64,000 bases of DNA from Timema cristinae (GCA_039000515.1 JBCFYV010011164.1:31507433-31571432), one strand, 5' to 3'; shown: positions 1-9,800, counted from the stretch's first letter. The notes: generated by a model not told the origin, from the sequence alone. Made by a program: numbers and translations.

Positions 1-660
1 TTTACAAGGTACAGCCCAAAAGGCTATTAAGACGTGGTGTTGGAAAAAAATGACTCTATTTCGCAACAGTCACCTTGAAAACTTGTAAAAGGGGAGAGGA
101 TTATCTTTTCAGTGAACAACAACTTATTATAATGTGAGTGAGAAGGTACGTCTAAAAATAGATCTAGAGACTGAAGTGAATAGTACAAAGTTCATGTTTT
201 GAAAGTACAGTCAATGCTTTCCCAAAATTTGAATAGGAATTAGTTTGTGTTCCCTTACCTTGAATAAAATAAAATATAGTTTATATATCATGAATATTAT
301 TAAATATATTTATATGTGAATAGATGTATTAAGTTATTACAACTATTACAATATTATTCCAATGGCAGAATTTGTTAATATACATAATTAAAAACAATAC
401 TGTTGAAATCATAAGGCATTGTGTCTTGTCACTTTGCGGTTAAAAAAAAGTAACATAGATTCAACCTTCAGTAAGCTACTGTAAATCAAAGTGAAGTTCA
501 ACGTGTTTCCTTGTAATTAGGGGTAGCTAGCGTTAAATTTGAGAACAAATTAATTATATATTGCGCGGAACAACTTTTAGCTCTAGTATAGTCCAACACC
601 CAAGATGAGCAAGGTGTATTATAAGGAAATGTACCAGCGTTAGCTTGAGGAGAAGCTAGA
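1..660. other. AT-rich stretch, nothing recognised
   Basis: AT-rich sequence with scattered poly(A)/poly(T) runs and no sustained open frame, tRNA-like fold or repeat unit that I can recognise. Confidence 0.5.
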
Positions 661-674
661 ATGACCCCAATCAT

Positions 675-735
675 AATTTGGAAAAATACCTCCAGTTCAC
701 CTGGCCGAGATCCGAACCGAATACCTACCACGAAA
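675..735 (-). mobile_element. SINE A/D fragment (head and box B)
   Basis: Read on the minus strand it runs through a box-B-like TTCGGATCTCGGCC, then 'AGGTGAACTGGAGGTATTTTTCC', which matches the head-to-body junction of the A/D SINEs (GGTTCGAATCTCGGCCGG..ACTGAGG..TTTTCC). The rest of the element is missing. Confidence 0.45.
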
Positions 736-765
736 GTAAAATCTGGTAGTTCCGATCAAATAAAG

Positions 766-845
766 TTGGCTCTCCACTGGCGTACTAAGCCGAAAGTCCC
801 GGGTTCGATTCTGGTGTCCAGGTGTCATTTTTCAATTTTCAGAAT
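766..845 (+). mobile_element. SINE family E, tRNA-like head with short tail
   Basis: Contains 'GGCGTACTAAGCC', a good box B (GGGTTCGATTC) and 'TGTCCAGGTGTCATTTTTCAA'. The same ordered motifs recur at 55357-55440 and, reversed, at 18662-18735, which marks a dispersed tRNA-derived family and not an isolated tRNA gene. The 5' part of the head is not intact here. Confidence 0.5.
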
Positions 846-849
846 ATGA

Positions 850-1535
850 AATCTAGATGGAGAATTCTTCTCTAATAGAACAAATAATAGCTTCGGCTAT
901 TTGGTTCTTTAAATCCATGAGAGTTGATTTGGTAAATTCAATTAGCTGACAGTTACCATCATTCCTATGACGAATGGACTCTACATGATTCAATTGACAA
1001 TTCTCCAAAGGAAGTTGGGCAGCAAATGTTTATAGCTCGGTAAAAATCTTGTCGACCGTATCCCAAGACCACTGAGTCAACCTGCGGATTATATGACCTT
1101 TATAAATATATCAAAGTAGCTATGTTAGATTTAATAACTGTCAGAAAATGTTCTTCCTTTCTTGTTCCTTCTATATTTAAACTTTGGTGGTCACAGTTTG
1201 TCTAGAATTCCTGGTATTTGTTGAAAAGGAAGGGGTTAGTAATGGCAGTATGAATAGAATTAGTCCGATAAGAGTGTCTACTAGTGAAAGGCAAGAACTG
1301 TCTGAACTAGGATAGAGGTATAACTCCTGGTATTATGTTATACATCTTGACATATTTTACATATGATTCTTAGTTTGTCTAATTTGTAAATAAGTAGGAT
1401 TACACTATAAAGGTATAGTATGATTTTGACAGGAAGCAACTTTTAGCAAATACTAACTTTTTTTTGTGGTCATCCATCTTACCATTATTATCAGTGTTAT
1501 TATTACAAAATAAAAATAAACGATTTAATAAATTT
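850..1535. other. Unannotated stretch
   Basis: No gene or repeat identified. One small hairpin at 878-907 pairs GAAC..AATAGC with GCTATT..GGTTC around a TTCG loop; I attach no function to it. Confidence 0.4.
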
Positions 1536-1538
1536 ATA

Positions 1539-1804
1539 TCCATTAATGTTTCTACCCTAGGTCAGTTTTTTATTCAAGCTATATATGTTCCACTACCGGC
1601 TTTCTAGGCCTGTGGTAGCTTCATATGCCTTATAATCTAACTTAAGACTAGTGCAGGTACAACATCCAGTCCACGACCGTTAATTTATCAATGTGAAAGG
1701 GTATACTCACATTTTAATCAATGATAAATTTCTTCCATGCTGGTTATCAAACCCGGGACACTTAGCTCAGTAGACAGACACGCTACCGACTGAGCTAAGG
1801 TGTC
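1539..1804 (-). mobile_element. SINE family C, near full length
   Basis: The right end, read on the minus strand, is tRNA-like: 'TTAGCTCAGTCGGTAGCG' (box A) followed by box B 'CCCGGGTTTGATAAC'. The rest aligns motif by motif with 49733-49982: 'GGCCTGTGGTAGCTT', 'CTTAAGACTAG', 'ACAACATCCAGTCC', and 'TTTTTTATTCA' near the 3' end. Two copies that share head, body and tail define the family. Its body has nothing in common with A, B or D. Confidence 0.7.
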
Positions 1805-1822
1805 GGACTATTTAATAAACTA

Positions 1823-1890
1823 TCACGTCAAATTATATGATCTGCAACTGTCAATATTAACACAGAAAGTGGCAATGTCTATAAAATAAT
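1823..1890 (+). repeat. Repeat G fragment
   Basis: 'CTATCACGTCAAATTATATGATCTGCAACTGTC' (shown in part) resembles the G motif at 2530-2560 (CAGGTCATGTGATCTGCAG, CTGTC) in the same orientation. Diverged and short. Confidence 0.35.
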
Positions 1891-2047
1891 ATTAATGTAA
1901 CTACATTTTTCAGCGATGACAGAAACATTTTCCAACCCTACTTTACTTCCTCTAAACTACGGTATCAAATATAGTAAGTAGGTTTTATTTTGCGATATTA
2001 CTACAATGCTTTAAGGTATATTCCAATTGTCATAGGAAGGGCCTTAT

Positions 2048-2493
2048 CAACTTAAAGTTTTTGTTACGTAACGCTCACTTAACGTAAATAAACTAGTGTG
2101 TGAAAGGATTTACGTAACGTAACGTAACAACTCGAGCAAAACAGAAAGAATTTGGACCATTTGGGGGGGGGGGGGGGGGAATGTCCACTAAAATAAAACG
2201 CATGAATTTAGAGCTAATTATTCTGCAAGTACATGTAACTAAAGCTTGTTAGATACACAAAATAGAGTTTAACATGAAGCTATGGCGAGACACGGACAAA
2301 CAATAGCACTGTTGACGTTGCTCGCAACATGAACACGTGGTTCTCCACTAGACAATTCTTAAGTTAAGTAAACGTCAAGTTAACTGCATCGTGATGGCTT
2401 CCATTTAAAAACACAAGGAGTACCCTCACGTTAAGTTACATTACATTACGTTATGTGGATATTAAATTAACGTTAAGATGATCGTTATCCCAG
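2048..2493 (-). mobile_element. MITE family F, copy 1, nested in repeat G
   Basis: Reverse orientation of the copy at 5750-6280. Shared landmarks, in order, are CTGGGATAACGATCATCTTA (end), 'CATCACGATGCAGTTAACTT', many AACGTTA/ACGTAAC motifs, and 'AACAACTCGAGC'. The end at 2048 is about 14 bases short of the full inverted repeat. TTATC occurs on both sides, and the empty site has it once, so it is a possible 5-base target duplication or microhomology. A run of 17 G (2163-2179) lies inside. Confidence 0.7.
2163..2179 (+). repeat. G17 homopolymer
   Basis: Seventeen consecutive G within MITE F1; a likely slippage or sequencing-error site and G-quadruplex-capable. Confidence 0.9.
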
Positions 2494-2620
2494 CATTATC
2501 TGACCACTAGAAAAGCTACTAGATCTACTTTCACGTATTCACACGCCAGGTCATGTGATCTGCAGCTGTCGCTTCTTATTATCAATACCTATAAAAGAAC
2601 ACATCTTATAATAATATAGT

Positions 2621-2751
2621 GGAATGCCAGGTCGCCACCGTGGTTCGGATTCCACGTTAAACTGTAGGTCCTTCATTTCATCTCACAATCACCCTACCAT
2701 TACACATTAGCGTAAGAGCGTATAACCCGAACGGGTAGTAAGACGCGGTGC

Positions 2752-2785
<34 letters not shown>
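2621..2785 (+). mobile_element. SINE B, 5'-truncated
   Basis: Begins mid-element at GGAATGCCAGG and keeps 'CACCGTGGTTCGGATTCCAC', 'AAACTGTAGGTCC', 'CCTACCATTACACATTAGCG', the tail hairpin ACCCGAACGGGT and an (AAT)n tail. The tRNA-like head found in 29592-29867 is absent. Confidence 0.8.
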
Positions 2786-2787
<2 letters not shown>

Positions 2788-2798
2788 TATAATAACTT

Positions 2799-3030
2799 GG
2801 TTCGGTGACCGTATGGTCTAACGTGCTTTTTTCGTGTTAGACTAGACTGTCAAAGAGGGGAGATCGGGGTTTGATCCCGGTTGGGTGCACTGAGGGTGGT
2901 TTTCCCTAAATGGTTTTCCAATCTCCTTCCATGCAAATTCGGGAGCACTTCCTCTCAATTAAACCTTCTTAGTCCCCAAAACATAAGTGTAATTAGTAGG
3001 TCTAACATAAGCGTATAACCCAAATGAGTA
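2799..3030 (+). mobile_element. SINE A, near full length
   Basis: tRNA-like head (GACCGTATGGTCTAACG box A, GGGTTTGATCCCGG box B), body (GAGGGTGGTTTTCCC, TCCATGCAAATTCGGG) and tail (AGCGTATAACCCAAATGAGTA). The tail is cut by the next SINE and continues at 3275. Confidence 0.8.
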
Positions 3031-3274
3031 ATTTTTTATTTAGCACCAGGTCTTACTATCCGGTCGGGTTATACGCTTAAGTACTAATTACGCTAATAGA
3101 TTAGGAATGGGAGAGGTTGAATTTAGAGGAAGTGAACCCGCATTTGCGTGGAGGGAGAATGGAAAGCCGTTTAGGACAAACCACCCCACCGAGATTCGAA
3201 CTTCAACCTCCCCGTCCTCGGCAGTCAAGCTCAACATGAAACTAGAGTGTTAACAAACTACACCATCGAGGCGG
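3031..3274 (-). mobile_element. SINE A (A2 head), inserted in the tail of the previous SINE
   Basis: Reverse-strand copy running from tail (TAGCACCAGGTCTTACTATC) to head (TCGAACTTCAACCTCCCCG, then CACCATCGAGGC). 'AAATGAGTA' to the left and 'GAATGGGTA' to the right look like a diverged 9-base duplication. With 2799-3030 it makes a tail-to-tail pair. Confidence 0.75.
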
Positions 3275-3315
3275 GTCGAATGGGTAGTAAGACGCGCTGC
3301 TAAAACAATAATAAT
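3275..3315 (+). mobile_element. Remaining SINE A tail
   Basis: 'GAATGGGTAGTAAGACGCG', 'CTGCT' and an A/T-rich (AAT)n tail complete the interrupted + strand SINE that starts at 2799. Confidence 0.65.
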
Positions 3316-3760
3316 AAAGTAAAATGCTATCAATTTTGTCCAATAAAAATATTTTTTGTATTTTTTTAATGCCCTTTCCAAGAAAATTGGGCTGTAGCAA
3401 CCTGTCCTCAAGCTGAGTGCTAGAAGTGTACTTCAATTATTCGGAGCGATACTGACGAAAATATTTACTATTTGCTCACGGGTTGGTCGTGCTGTCCATT
3501 TCTGACTGCAATATTAGGAAAACAATTCTAGGTTAAGTTAGATAAAAGTCGTGTACTGATATAATACGTGTATTTAGAAAGTGCATACTAAATACCCCAA
3601 TCTTTTTTTAAAAAAAAGTCATGATGTGCATTTAACCTAGCACACCTGTTTTATTGTCAAGTCACTGTCGCCGTGTTAATAAACAACTGCAGGAAGCAAC
3701 ATCTTCTCTAATAACGATGCGTTTTTGTCAGCTGTGTATGTGTGCCCCATATCACCAATA
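3316..3760. other. Unannotated AT-rich stretch
   Basis: No repeat or exon identified. It may hold the promoter of the exon candidate at 4021 if that is real, but I see no convincing TATA or initiator. Confidence 0.3.
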
Positions 3761-4020
3761 GTTGTCCACGAAGAGAGAGAGAGTGATGGGTTAGAAAGAT
3801 AGAGGGAGGGACCTGTTAGATAGTGGAGGGGGAAATTCCAAGAGAAGGTACTCGCCCCTTCCTCCGTAGTAAAACAAAACAAAAAAGAGGTTTCCATTAG
3901 TTGGTTGGTGTCGGTGCGTGTATGCAGCAGGTGAGAAGCGAACGAACGAACAAACGAACTCGATCCTTGGGTGCGTGGGCCGGTTGCGGTTGTGCCAGTG
4001 TTTCGGTTTTGTCCATCCTC

Positions 4021-4096
4021 ATGGCGTCCTACAAGGACCTCCAACTGGACTGGTCAATGCTCTGCCAGGAATGTACCGACTGTTGGACGCGAGAAG
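4021..4096 (+). CDS. Candidate first coding exon of an unknown protein (partial)
   Basis: An ATG at 4021 (context CCTCATGG) opens 25 codons, beginning MASYKDLQLDW and rich in Cys and Trp (residues 16-22 read CQECTDC), then one base and a strong donor, GAAG/GTGAGT, at 4097. The intron would be phase 1. The flanks are locally GC- and CpG-richer than the AT-rich surroundings, as in a 5' exon. An in-frame upstream ATG exists at 3901. I do not recognise the peptide, and no matching downstream exon was found in the window. It may be a real first exon with a large intron, a lncRNA exon, or chance. Confidence 0.35.
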
Positions 4097-4430
4097 GTGA
4101 GTTTTTAGAACATACCTCGCATACCATTTGTATTGGACTAGTGTTGGTTTGCTTTAGATTTTCATTTACCAAATTACAACAATGCGAACTGTTAATAAAA
4201 ACATAGGTTGTCATCACACTGTCTGAAAGGAGCCTAAGAAATTAGCTATCAAGGTTTTTTTTTCAATGGCAAGGGGTGTGTGATTCTTTGGAGAGCCTCT
4301 TGTTTGATTCTAGCTGGTGCCTTTATTTGTGTACGAATTAATTTTATTAATTTGATTATAAAAAAATTCTGGTGATAAGCTTTGGGGTAAAGATTAAGTT
4401 TGTTTGTAAAACATGTGTGGGAATAAATAG

Positions 4431-4484
4431 TTATTTGAAAGGATTCATAATATCGGTAGACAATCACAACAATAACACACACAC

Positions 4485-4516
<32 letters not shown>

Positions 4517-4648
4517 ATTGTTGCGATTGTATTGATATCGTAGACAATCACAACAATAACACAACACACACATATATATATATATATATATAATGGTGTG
4601 TCTTGTGTATTTGTTGGATTGTTACGTATTATGAATCCTTTCAAATAA
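4431..4648. repeat. Foldback repeat with AC/AT/GT microsatellites
   Basis: TTATTTGAAAGGATTCATAA at 4431 recurs as its exact reverse complement at 4628-4648 (21-base perfect arms). Inside, a 27-base segment (GTAGACAATCACAACAATAA) occurs twice directly at ~4455 and ~4537, and the first is partly complementary to GTATTGTTGCGATTGT. Microsatellites at 4475-4516 and 4560-4593 are themselves self-complementary. Confidence 0.7.
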
Positions 4649-4649
4649 T

Positions 4650-5218
4650 ATTTATTATAATATTATATATATTATATTTATATATATACTATTATTATTA
4701 ATATATTATATTCGAAAAAGTAAACATGGACTGAAAACTGTTCCTTGATCGTATTTAGTTTTAGTTTTGTGTTAATGTTTTTTTAACATTGTATTATTTG
4801 CTATTTATTTGACTACTGGTTGATTATTAATATTTTGATTGTGGAAAAAGGTAGACACTCGTTTAAGGCTCCCGCCAACAGAAGAGCTGGTGTGTTTACA
4901 CTCTGTTCGGCGCTTGCGTGGCCGGTATGTTGTTCGTCAGGTTGATGGGCGGGGTGGGTGGCCGACAATTTTACGGAAATTGTAAAACGCTTTGATTGTT
5001 TGTACCTATGTTGTGGGAATGTGGGTGCAGTAGGAAGTAGAGCTTGTAGATGAAACAAATTCTTGGTGTTTCATTTCATTACTCAGCAACAATGATCGAT
5101 TATCTGAAATATTGTAATGGAATTTCTGTTAAATGTATTTTAGGCTGTTGGTAACAAAAACAGTTTAGAAAGTTTTTTTTTTACAGCATTAATAAGAGTA
5201 CACGTTATAACTGGGTTG
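4650..5218. other. Unannotated stretch
   Basis: AT-only tract near 4650-4710, then unique-looking sequence. A frame at 4813-5058 on the minus strand is uninformative. Confidence 0.4.
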
Positions 5219-5219
5219 A

Positions 5220-5687
5220 TCTATACTTATAAAATAACATGTCCTGATTGATTGACTGACTGATTCATCATCGCTGAGCGCAAACTATCAAGGCTACAAG
5301 CATGAAATTCGGACTGTATATTCATTTTGTTATGTAGGCACCCACTAAGAAAGGATTTTAGAAAATTCCACCCAAAGGGGTCAAAATAGGGGATGATAAT
5401 ATGTGTGAAAGTCCGTCATTTTGAAAGTTACATAAACAAAATTTTGTATTTCGGTTATTGACGTAAAACAAATAAATACGTGTTTCAGGAATTTTGGAAA
5501 TTTTATTTAATAAGGGATGAAAAAGGGGGTGAAAGTTTGTATCGGACTTGCATTATTTTTGATCTGAGGTCAAGTTATGGTCATCAACGTAAAGTAATAT
5601 TTTAAATTAGTCTGTAAATACATATGTATATTTTAGTATTTGTATATAATCAACTTCCACGCGAGCAAAGCCGCGGTCAACAGCTAT
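5220..5687 (+). mobile_element. Helitron-like non-autonomous element
   Basis: Starts TCTATACTTATAAAATAA and ends 'CGCGAGCAAAGCCGCGG', 'TCAACAGCTAT'. The TCTATACTAATAA start and a GCCGCGGGCAACAGCTAG end are typical of a widespread arthropod repeat that I know as Helitron-like (5' TC, 3' CTRR; here CTAT, one base off). The interior holds 'ATGAAATTCGG' and 'AAAGGGGTCAAAATAGGGGATG', also usual in that repeat. No helicase coding remains. Confidence 0.5.
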
Positions 5688-5749
5688 CTGCTACTATATA
5701 ATCACGTCACAGCTACAGATCAAAAGACTTGCCGTAAGAATGTATGATG

Positions 5750-6280
5750 CCGGGATCACAATCAACTTAACGTTAACTTAAAATTAACTTAACGTAAAGG
5801 ATCTCCTCGTGTATTTAAATGAAAGCGATCACGATGCAGTTAACTTAACGTAAGATATGTCCTGGGAGGTCTTTTACTTTAAGTGAACGTTACTGAAGGG
5901 TATCACGTGATCTATCCAGCCAATTATTATGCGAGTAACGTCAACAGGGCTATTTAGTAATTCATTTGTTGGTTTTAAGACCAAGGTCTACTATTTAGCT
6001 TAAGTTCTAGTGGTCAGACATTGAAACAAAGTAATTAAACTAAAATAGGAAAGCTAGATTTATTAAAATTTTTAATAACATATATTCATTATATAGATTC
6101 AAAACTGTAAACATTCACAGATCATCACTTTACAAATAGTACAAATCACAGATCATACTCAAGAATGGAGATGTTTGGCTCGAGTGTTACATTAAGCTAC
6201 GTGAATCGTGACCACACATCTGTTTTATTTAGTTAAGTTAACTTTAAGTGAACGTTACGTTAAGTTGATCGTGATCCCGG
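5750..6280 (+). mobile_element. MITE family F, copy 2, complete
   Basis: Ends are inverted: CCGGGATCACAATCAACTTA at 5750 and its near-reverse complement ending GTTGATCGTGATCCCGG at 6280. Length is 531 bases with no coding capacity, and AACGTTA/TTAACGT motifs crowd both subterminal regions. Target duplication is not clear (ATG left, AAT right). Superfamily is unresolved. Confidence 0.75.
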
Positions 6281-6299
6281 AATTAGAGTAATTGTAGAA

Positions 6300-6725
6300 A
6301 AAGAAGAACCTGAAAAAGTCAGGGAATTTTTTTATGTCAGGGAAAACGTGAAAATTGAAATCAGGGAATTTAAATGTTTGGTTAAAAAATACTAATTTTG
6401 CACTTGGACACTAAAAAATTGAGATATTTTGTTTCTCCTATGTTTACATTATTAATGTTATTACCTAACTATGCATTCTAACATGAGATGGTTTTTTACA
6501 CCATATTTACACTGCCACAAATAATACATAGCCTAATATAATATTAACACTGGAAAAGTAACTTTTTCAAATGATGTTTAGTAGCTGCTTGTTTTATTAA
6601 TTTTAAATATGTGATACGAATTTACATGAATTGCTATCTTTTAATAAAAACTGGAAAAGAGGAAAGTCGGGGAAAATTACAAAATGTTGTTTGGAAAACC
6701 TGGAAGAGTCATGGAATCTAATTGT
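6300..6725. repeat. Degenerate GTCAGGGAA-type repeat
   Basis: At the left end AAGTCAGGGAATTT, ATGTCAGGGAAAACGTG and ATCAGGGAATTT are repeated; at the right end 'AAAGTCGGGGAAAATTAC', 'GGAAAACCTGGAAGAGTCATGG'. This resembles a diffuse ~20-base repeat ('AAACCTGGAAAAGTCAGGGA') that I have seen in animal genomes. Class unknown. Confidence 0.35.
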
Positions 6726-6985
6726 ATCATAAATAACTCTGTACCTGACCCGAAGTTTGTCCAAATGTCCAGTCGTAAGAAAATCGAAGTATATTTGTGT
6801 TTAGTTGGAGCTGTTACCATATTATTAAAATTTTGTCTCTACGATAGTTCGTTCATTATAGTATGGTTCCTGAAAACCCAACCGACCATATTATTAATAA
6901 CATAATCAAATATTGATTACTTACAAATTAGTGTTGGGCGATTTTTTTTTTTTTTCGTTTACTGCACTTTGATAAACTTCTTGAC

Positions 6986-7173
6986 AATCCACATACTTAC
7001 ACTAATGGGGCAGGGCTAGAAAAGTAGACTTTAGAGGAAATTAACCCTCATTTTCTTGGAGAGTAGGAAACTATTTAGGATAAAAACACATCATTACAAA
7101 CGGCTGAGATTCAAACCTTGACCTCTCCCCTCGTAACCAGTAAACAAGACAAGGCTGAAGCCACGTGGTTGCC
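6986..7173 (-). mobile_element. SINE D
   Basis: Minus-strand body and head: 'CTGAGATTCAAACCTTGACC' (box B reversed) and 'CAGTAAACAAGACAAGGCTGA', then 'GCCACGTGGTTGCC'. The left end keeps 'ACACTAATGGGGCAGGG'. Confidence 0.65.
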
Positions 7174-7174
7174 G

Positions 7175-7910
7175 ATACGGTTAAAATAGGAAGTGTTAAA
7201 TCAATATACAGTATACTGCATTAGATTATTCAATACATACTAAACAAATAATTTACTACCACCTTAGCCTAAGGGCGCTGCTATACCCCCCAAGAATGAT
7301 CATGGATATGGCCGAGGACAATAAGTTGTTACCACTTTTAAATTAAGGTAGGCATCAGTATTTTCGCACTAAATTAAATAAAAAGTAAGACTTATGTGTT
7401 GCCATTAGTGATAGGCCTATTTTTTTCAGACTGTTGGAAATGTCAATTATTTTCTTTTAAAGATGTCATAAAAGTGATTAACGTAGCTATGAATATTGTA
7501 AAGGTATTTTATTTTACTTAATGGGCCATTCATCCCATTTCGAGATCACTTAAAGTAATGCATTATTTATAAAATGTTGGGAATAGGGTTAGCTCTAAAT
7601 AAATTACCATACAAACTAAACTAAAAGGTCAAATAAAAAAACTCCGGAAAATAGTTTTTTAAGAACAAATTAGATCTTGTTTAAATTATTTTCAAATGAT
7701 TTTATTTATTTATATGAATTTTTAAAAACACATACAGAAGGGGCGTTATTCACGAAATTTACGAGAGAGAGATAAATATGTCTATATGACTAGAGGGTTC
7801 TTTGAAGTAAGGGTTTCAGTCAATAACTTTCTGTAGAAAGGTATTCTTATACTAATATGCAAACAAATTTTTTATCTTCCTTTATTCATCCTAAAATATA
7901 AAATGTCTAG
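7175..7910. other. Unannotated stretch
   Basis: AT-rich, no gene or repeat recognised. Confidence 0.4.
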
Positions 7911-7914
7911 TCTT

Positions 7915-8090
7915 AGTTTATATTTGCGTTAATGGGGCAAGGTTGAGGAAGGTAAAATTTAGAGGAACTATACCCGCATTTGCGTGAAGAAAGTAGAAAA
8001 CCAACCATTAAAACTTACTCCATACATCAGCCTGAAGTTTAGACAAACCCTGACCTATTCGTCAAACTAGACATTTAGTTCACCAATGCA
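7915..8090 (-). mobile_element. SINE D/A, diverged
   Basis: 'GCGTTAATGGGGCAAGGTTG', 'ACCCGCATTTGCGTGAAG' and 'GAAAACCA' follow the reversed body order; the head (CAAACTAGACATTTAGTTC, CACCAATG) is badly decayed. Confidence 0.6.
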
Positions 8091-8335
8091 AATAAAATTA
8101 CATTAATCCGACTTGAGGGGGCTCGTGCACGTTATAAATTGGTCATGGACAGAATTGTGCTCCAAATTAATAAATATGATAAAAATGACCCTCTCCAAGA
8201 GGAATAAAACGCCGGTCGCAAGGTGGGGCGGGGAGGGGGATGGGAAAGAGAGCTAAATAAATTATTCAATTAATTATAGCACAATTAACGTAGAAAGACA
8301 AGGTTTAAAAATAAATCTGTGTGTGGCCTCTAAAT

Positions 8336-8419
8336 CAGGGATTATCAACCTCTCTAGCTAACGGCAGCCTTATGAAGGGGATTAGAATCTCGTGGAACCC
8401 TTGTGAGAATTTTCGTGAG
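8336..8419 (+). mobile_element. Possible outer hAT end (one end only)
   Basis: CAGGGATTATCAACCTCTCT looks like a hAT terminus (CAGGGAT.. type) and continues to the insertion of the next element. I found no matching right end after 9235, so this may be a truncated older element. Confidence 0.3.
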
Positions 8420-9227
8420 CAGTGGCGGCTCGTAGCTATAATTAGTGGGGGTGCTGTGAACACGGGAAGCAAAACCGTGCATTTTTTTTACTTCACAGCC
8501 GCAAAGCCAACTTTTCCGTTGGTACCATTCAGAATCAAAGCTACGAATATATTTCTTGTTGTTGCTTTTGCCTGGCTGAGATATTAGAATATCAGGTATT
8601 GAACGACCTCTTTTCTTAACTGTAACTTTCTCATGGAGAGTTAGCTGTTAAAACTAGCTGTTGAAGTTCACTTACAGTCACATAACTTATTTCTTGGGGA
8701 TGCAAGGCCATAAATAAAGTTTTCGGTTAAATAAAAGAACCGAAAAAAAGGAATCGAATAGAATAGCTGGAAGCAGAATAATAATCTAACTCTACACTCT
8801 TCTACACTTTATCACATTCAAGAATATGGTACACGGTTTTTAAGTACAATACACGCTGAGTAAAAAAAACTTTCTTCCACCATCACGCCGGAGCCGGCAC
8901 TGCGAGGGTAACAGTGCTCTCGCTCTCTCTACCTGGCAGTCCTGCCTTCCCCCCCAAACCCCGTCCTGTGTGCGCATGCGCATAAGTCAAACACCACGTC
9001 GCTGGCACTGTGAAACGCACAGTTACCATACAAAGATTTTTGTATCTTTTTCATAAACTGGGGGATGGCTACTGAAGTACTGACATTAAGCTTAAGGAAT
9101 ATATATTGTACTACAAAAATAAAGAAAATTGAAGAAAAAAGGACTCGTTATATTAAATTTTATCGTAAATATCAAGTGGAAATAGGGGTGCTGCAGTTCC
9201 GCAGTGCCTATACACGATCCGCCACTG
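8420..9227 (+). mobile_element. hAT-like non-autonomous transposon with exact 8-base duplication
   Basis: Ends CAGTGGCGGCTCGT (left) and ACGATCCGCCACTG (right, reverse complement CAGTGGCGGATCGT). TTCGTGAG stands directly on both sides (8412-8419 and 9228-9235), an exact 8-base duplication, the hAT signature. GGGGGTGCTG near the left and GGGGTGCTGCAG near the right are direct, not inverted. Length 808 with no transposase frame; it needs an autonomous partner. The interior has a GC-rich patch with GCGCATGCGC at 8973. Confidence 0.85.
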
Positions 9228-9239
9228 TTCGTGAGCGTT

Positions 9240-9800
9240 TTGTTTTTCACATTTAAAAAAATCTAAAGTAGGATATATCAGAGTAGCATATTAATCAATT
9301 AAGTGCTTTAATTTTGTAACTATTTATAATTAAAATATTTTTTTTACTTAATCGCCTACTGTGTTAATTGAAAGCCATAAATAACAAAAACACCGAATAA
9401 AATGCATAATTAGTAATTACAGATTTAGATAAAATAGCTTTGGAAATAAAAATTGTATAATATTCTATGGGTCAATACTTTGTACATGACTTTACTTTAA
9501 TAGAATTTAACTACCTGATTTGTTGGGTTGGATTAGTTAAAGATAATCTAGTTTGATTAAAAATAGTTTTGAATACTAACAAATTCTCCTAATTGATAAA
9601 CTATCAGTTAAATTAAGAGGGGACGTGCCAGAATTACGTGAAGAAACTATTATATAAAATCATGTTCTAGTTGACACCACCCGAGTGCACGATGACTGAA
9701 TCGAACTGATAAGTTTGCTGAAGTTAGTACGATATAGCAGAGTTAGCTCTACCGATAATTAAGATTAGTTGAAATTATATTGTTAAGGCAATGGAGATTT
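9240..9800. other. Unannotated AT-rich stretch
   Basis: No gene or repeat recognised. Confidence 0.4.

Larger units (their letters stand above)
2016..2620 (+). mobile_element. Repeat G, interrupted by MITE F1
   Basis: Left part 2016-2047 ('GGAAGGGCCTTATC') and right part 2494-2620 ('TTATCTGACCACTAG', 'GATCTACTTTCACGTATTC', 'GTCATGTGATCTGCAG') join to the same order seen uninterrupted at 57243-57362 (GGGGCCTTATCTGACAGAG, GATCTACTTTCACATATTC, GTCATGTTATC). The uninterrupted copy acts as the empty site and shows that F1 was inserted. The class of G is unknown; a DNA transposon fragment is my guess. Confidence 0.55.

Noticed and set aside
878..907. Hairpin with TTCG loop as a terminator or RNA element
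   Set aside because: Short, single occurrence, and eukaryotic context gives no support.
1741..1804. Possible tRNA gene on the minus strand
   Set aside because: Good box A and B, but the T arm does not close and the same head with body is found at 49733-49982.
3676..4044. 122-codon minus-strand frame
   Set aside because: Antisense to the exon candidate at 4021 and no motif; the sense strand has the better splice signal.
4300..4365. Box-B-like GTTTGATTCTAGC
   Set aside because: No box A at proper distance and no second copy.
4249..4644. 131-codon minus-strand frame
   Set aside because: Runs through AC/AT microsatellites of the foldback repeat; peptide is simple repeats.
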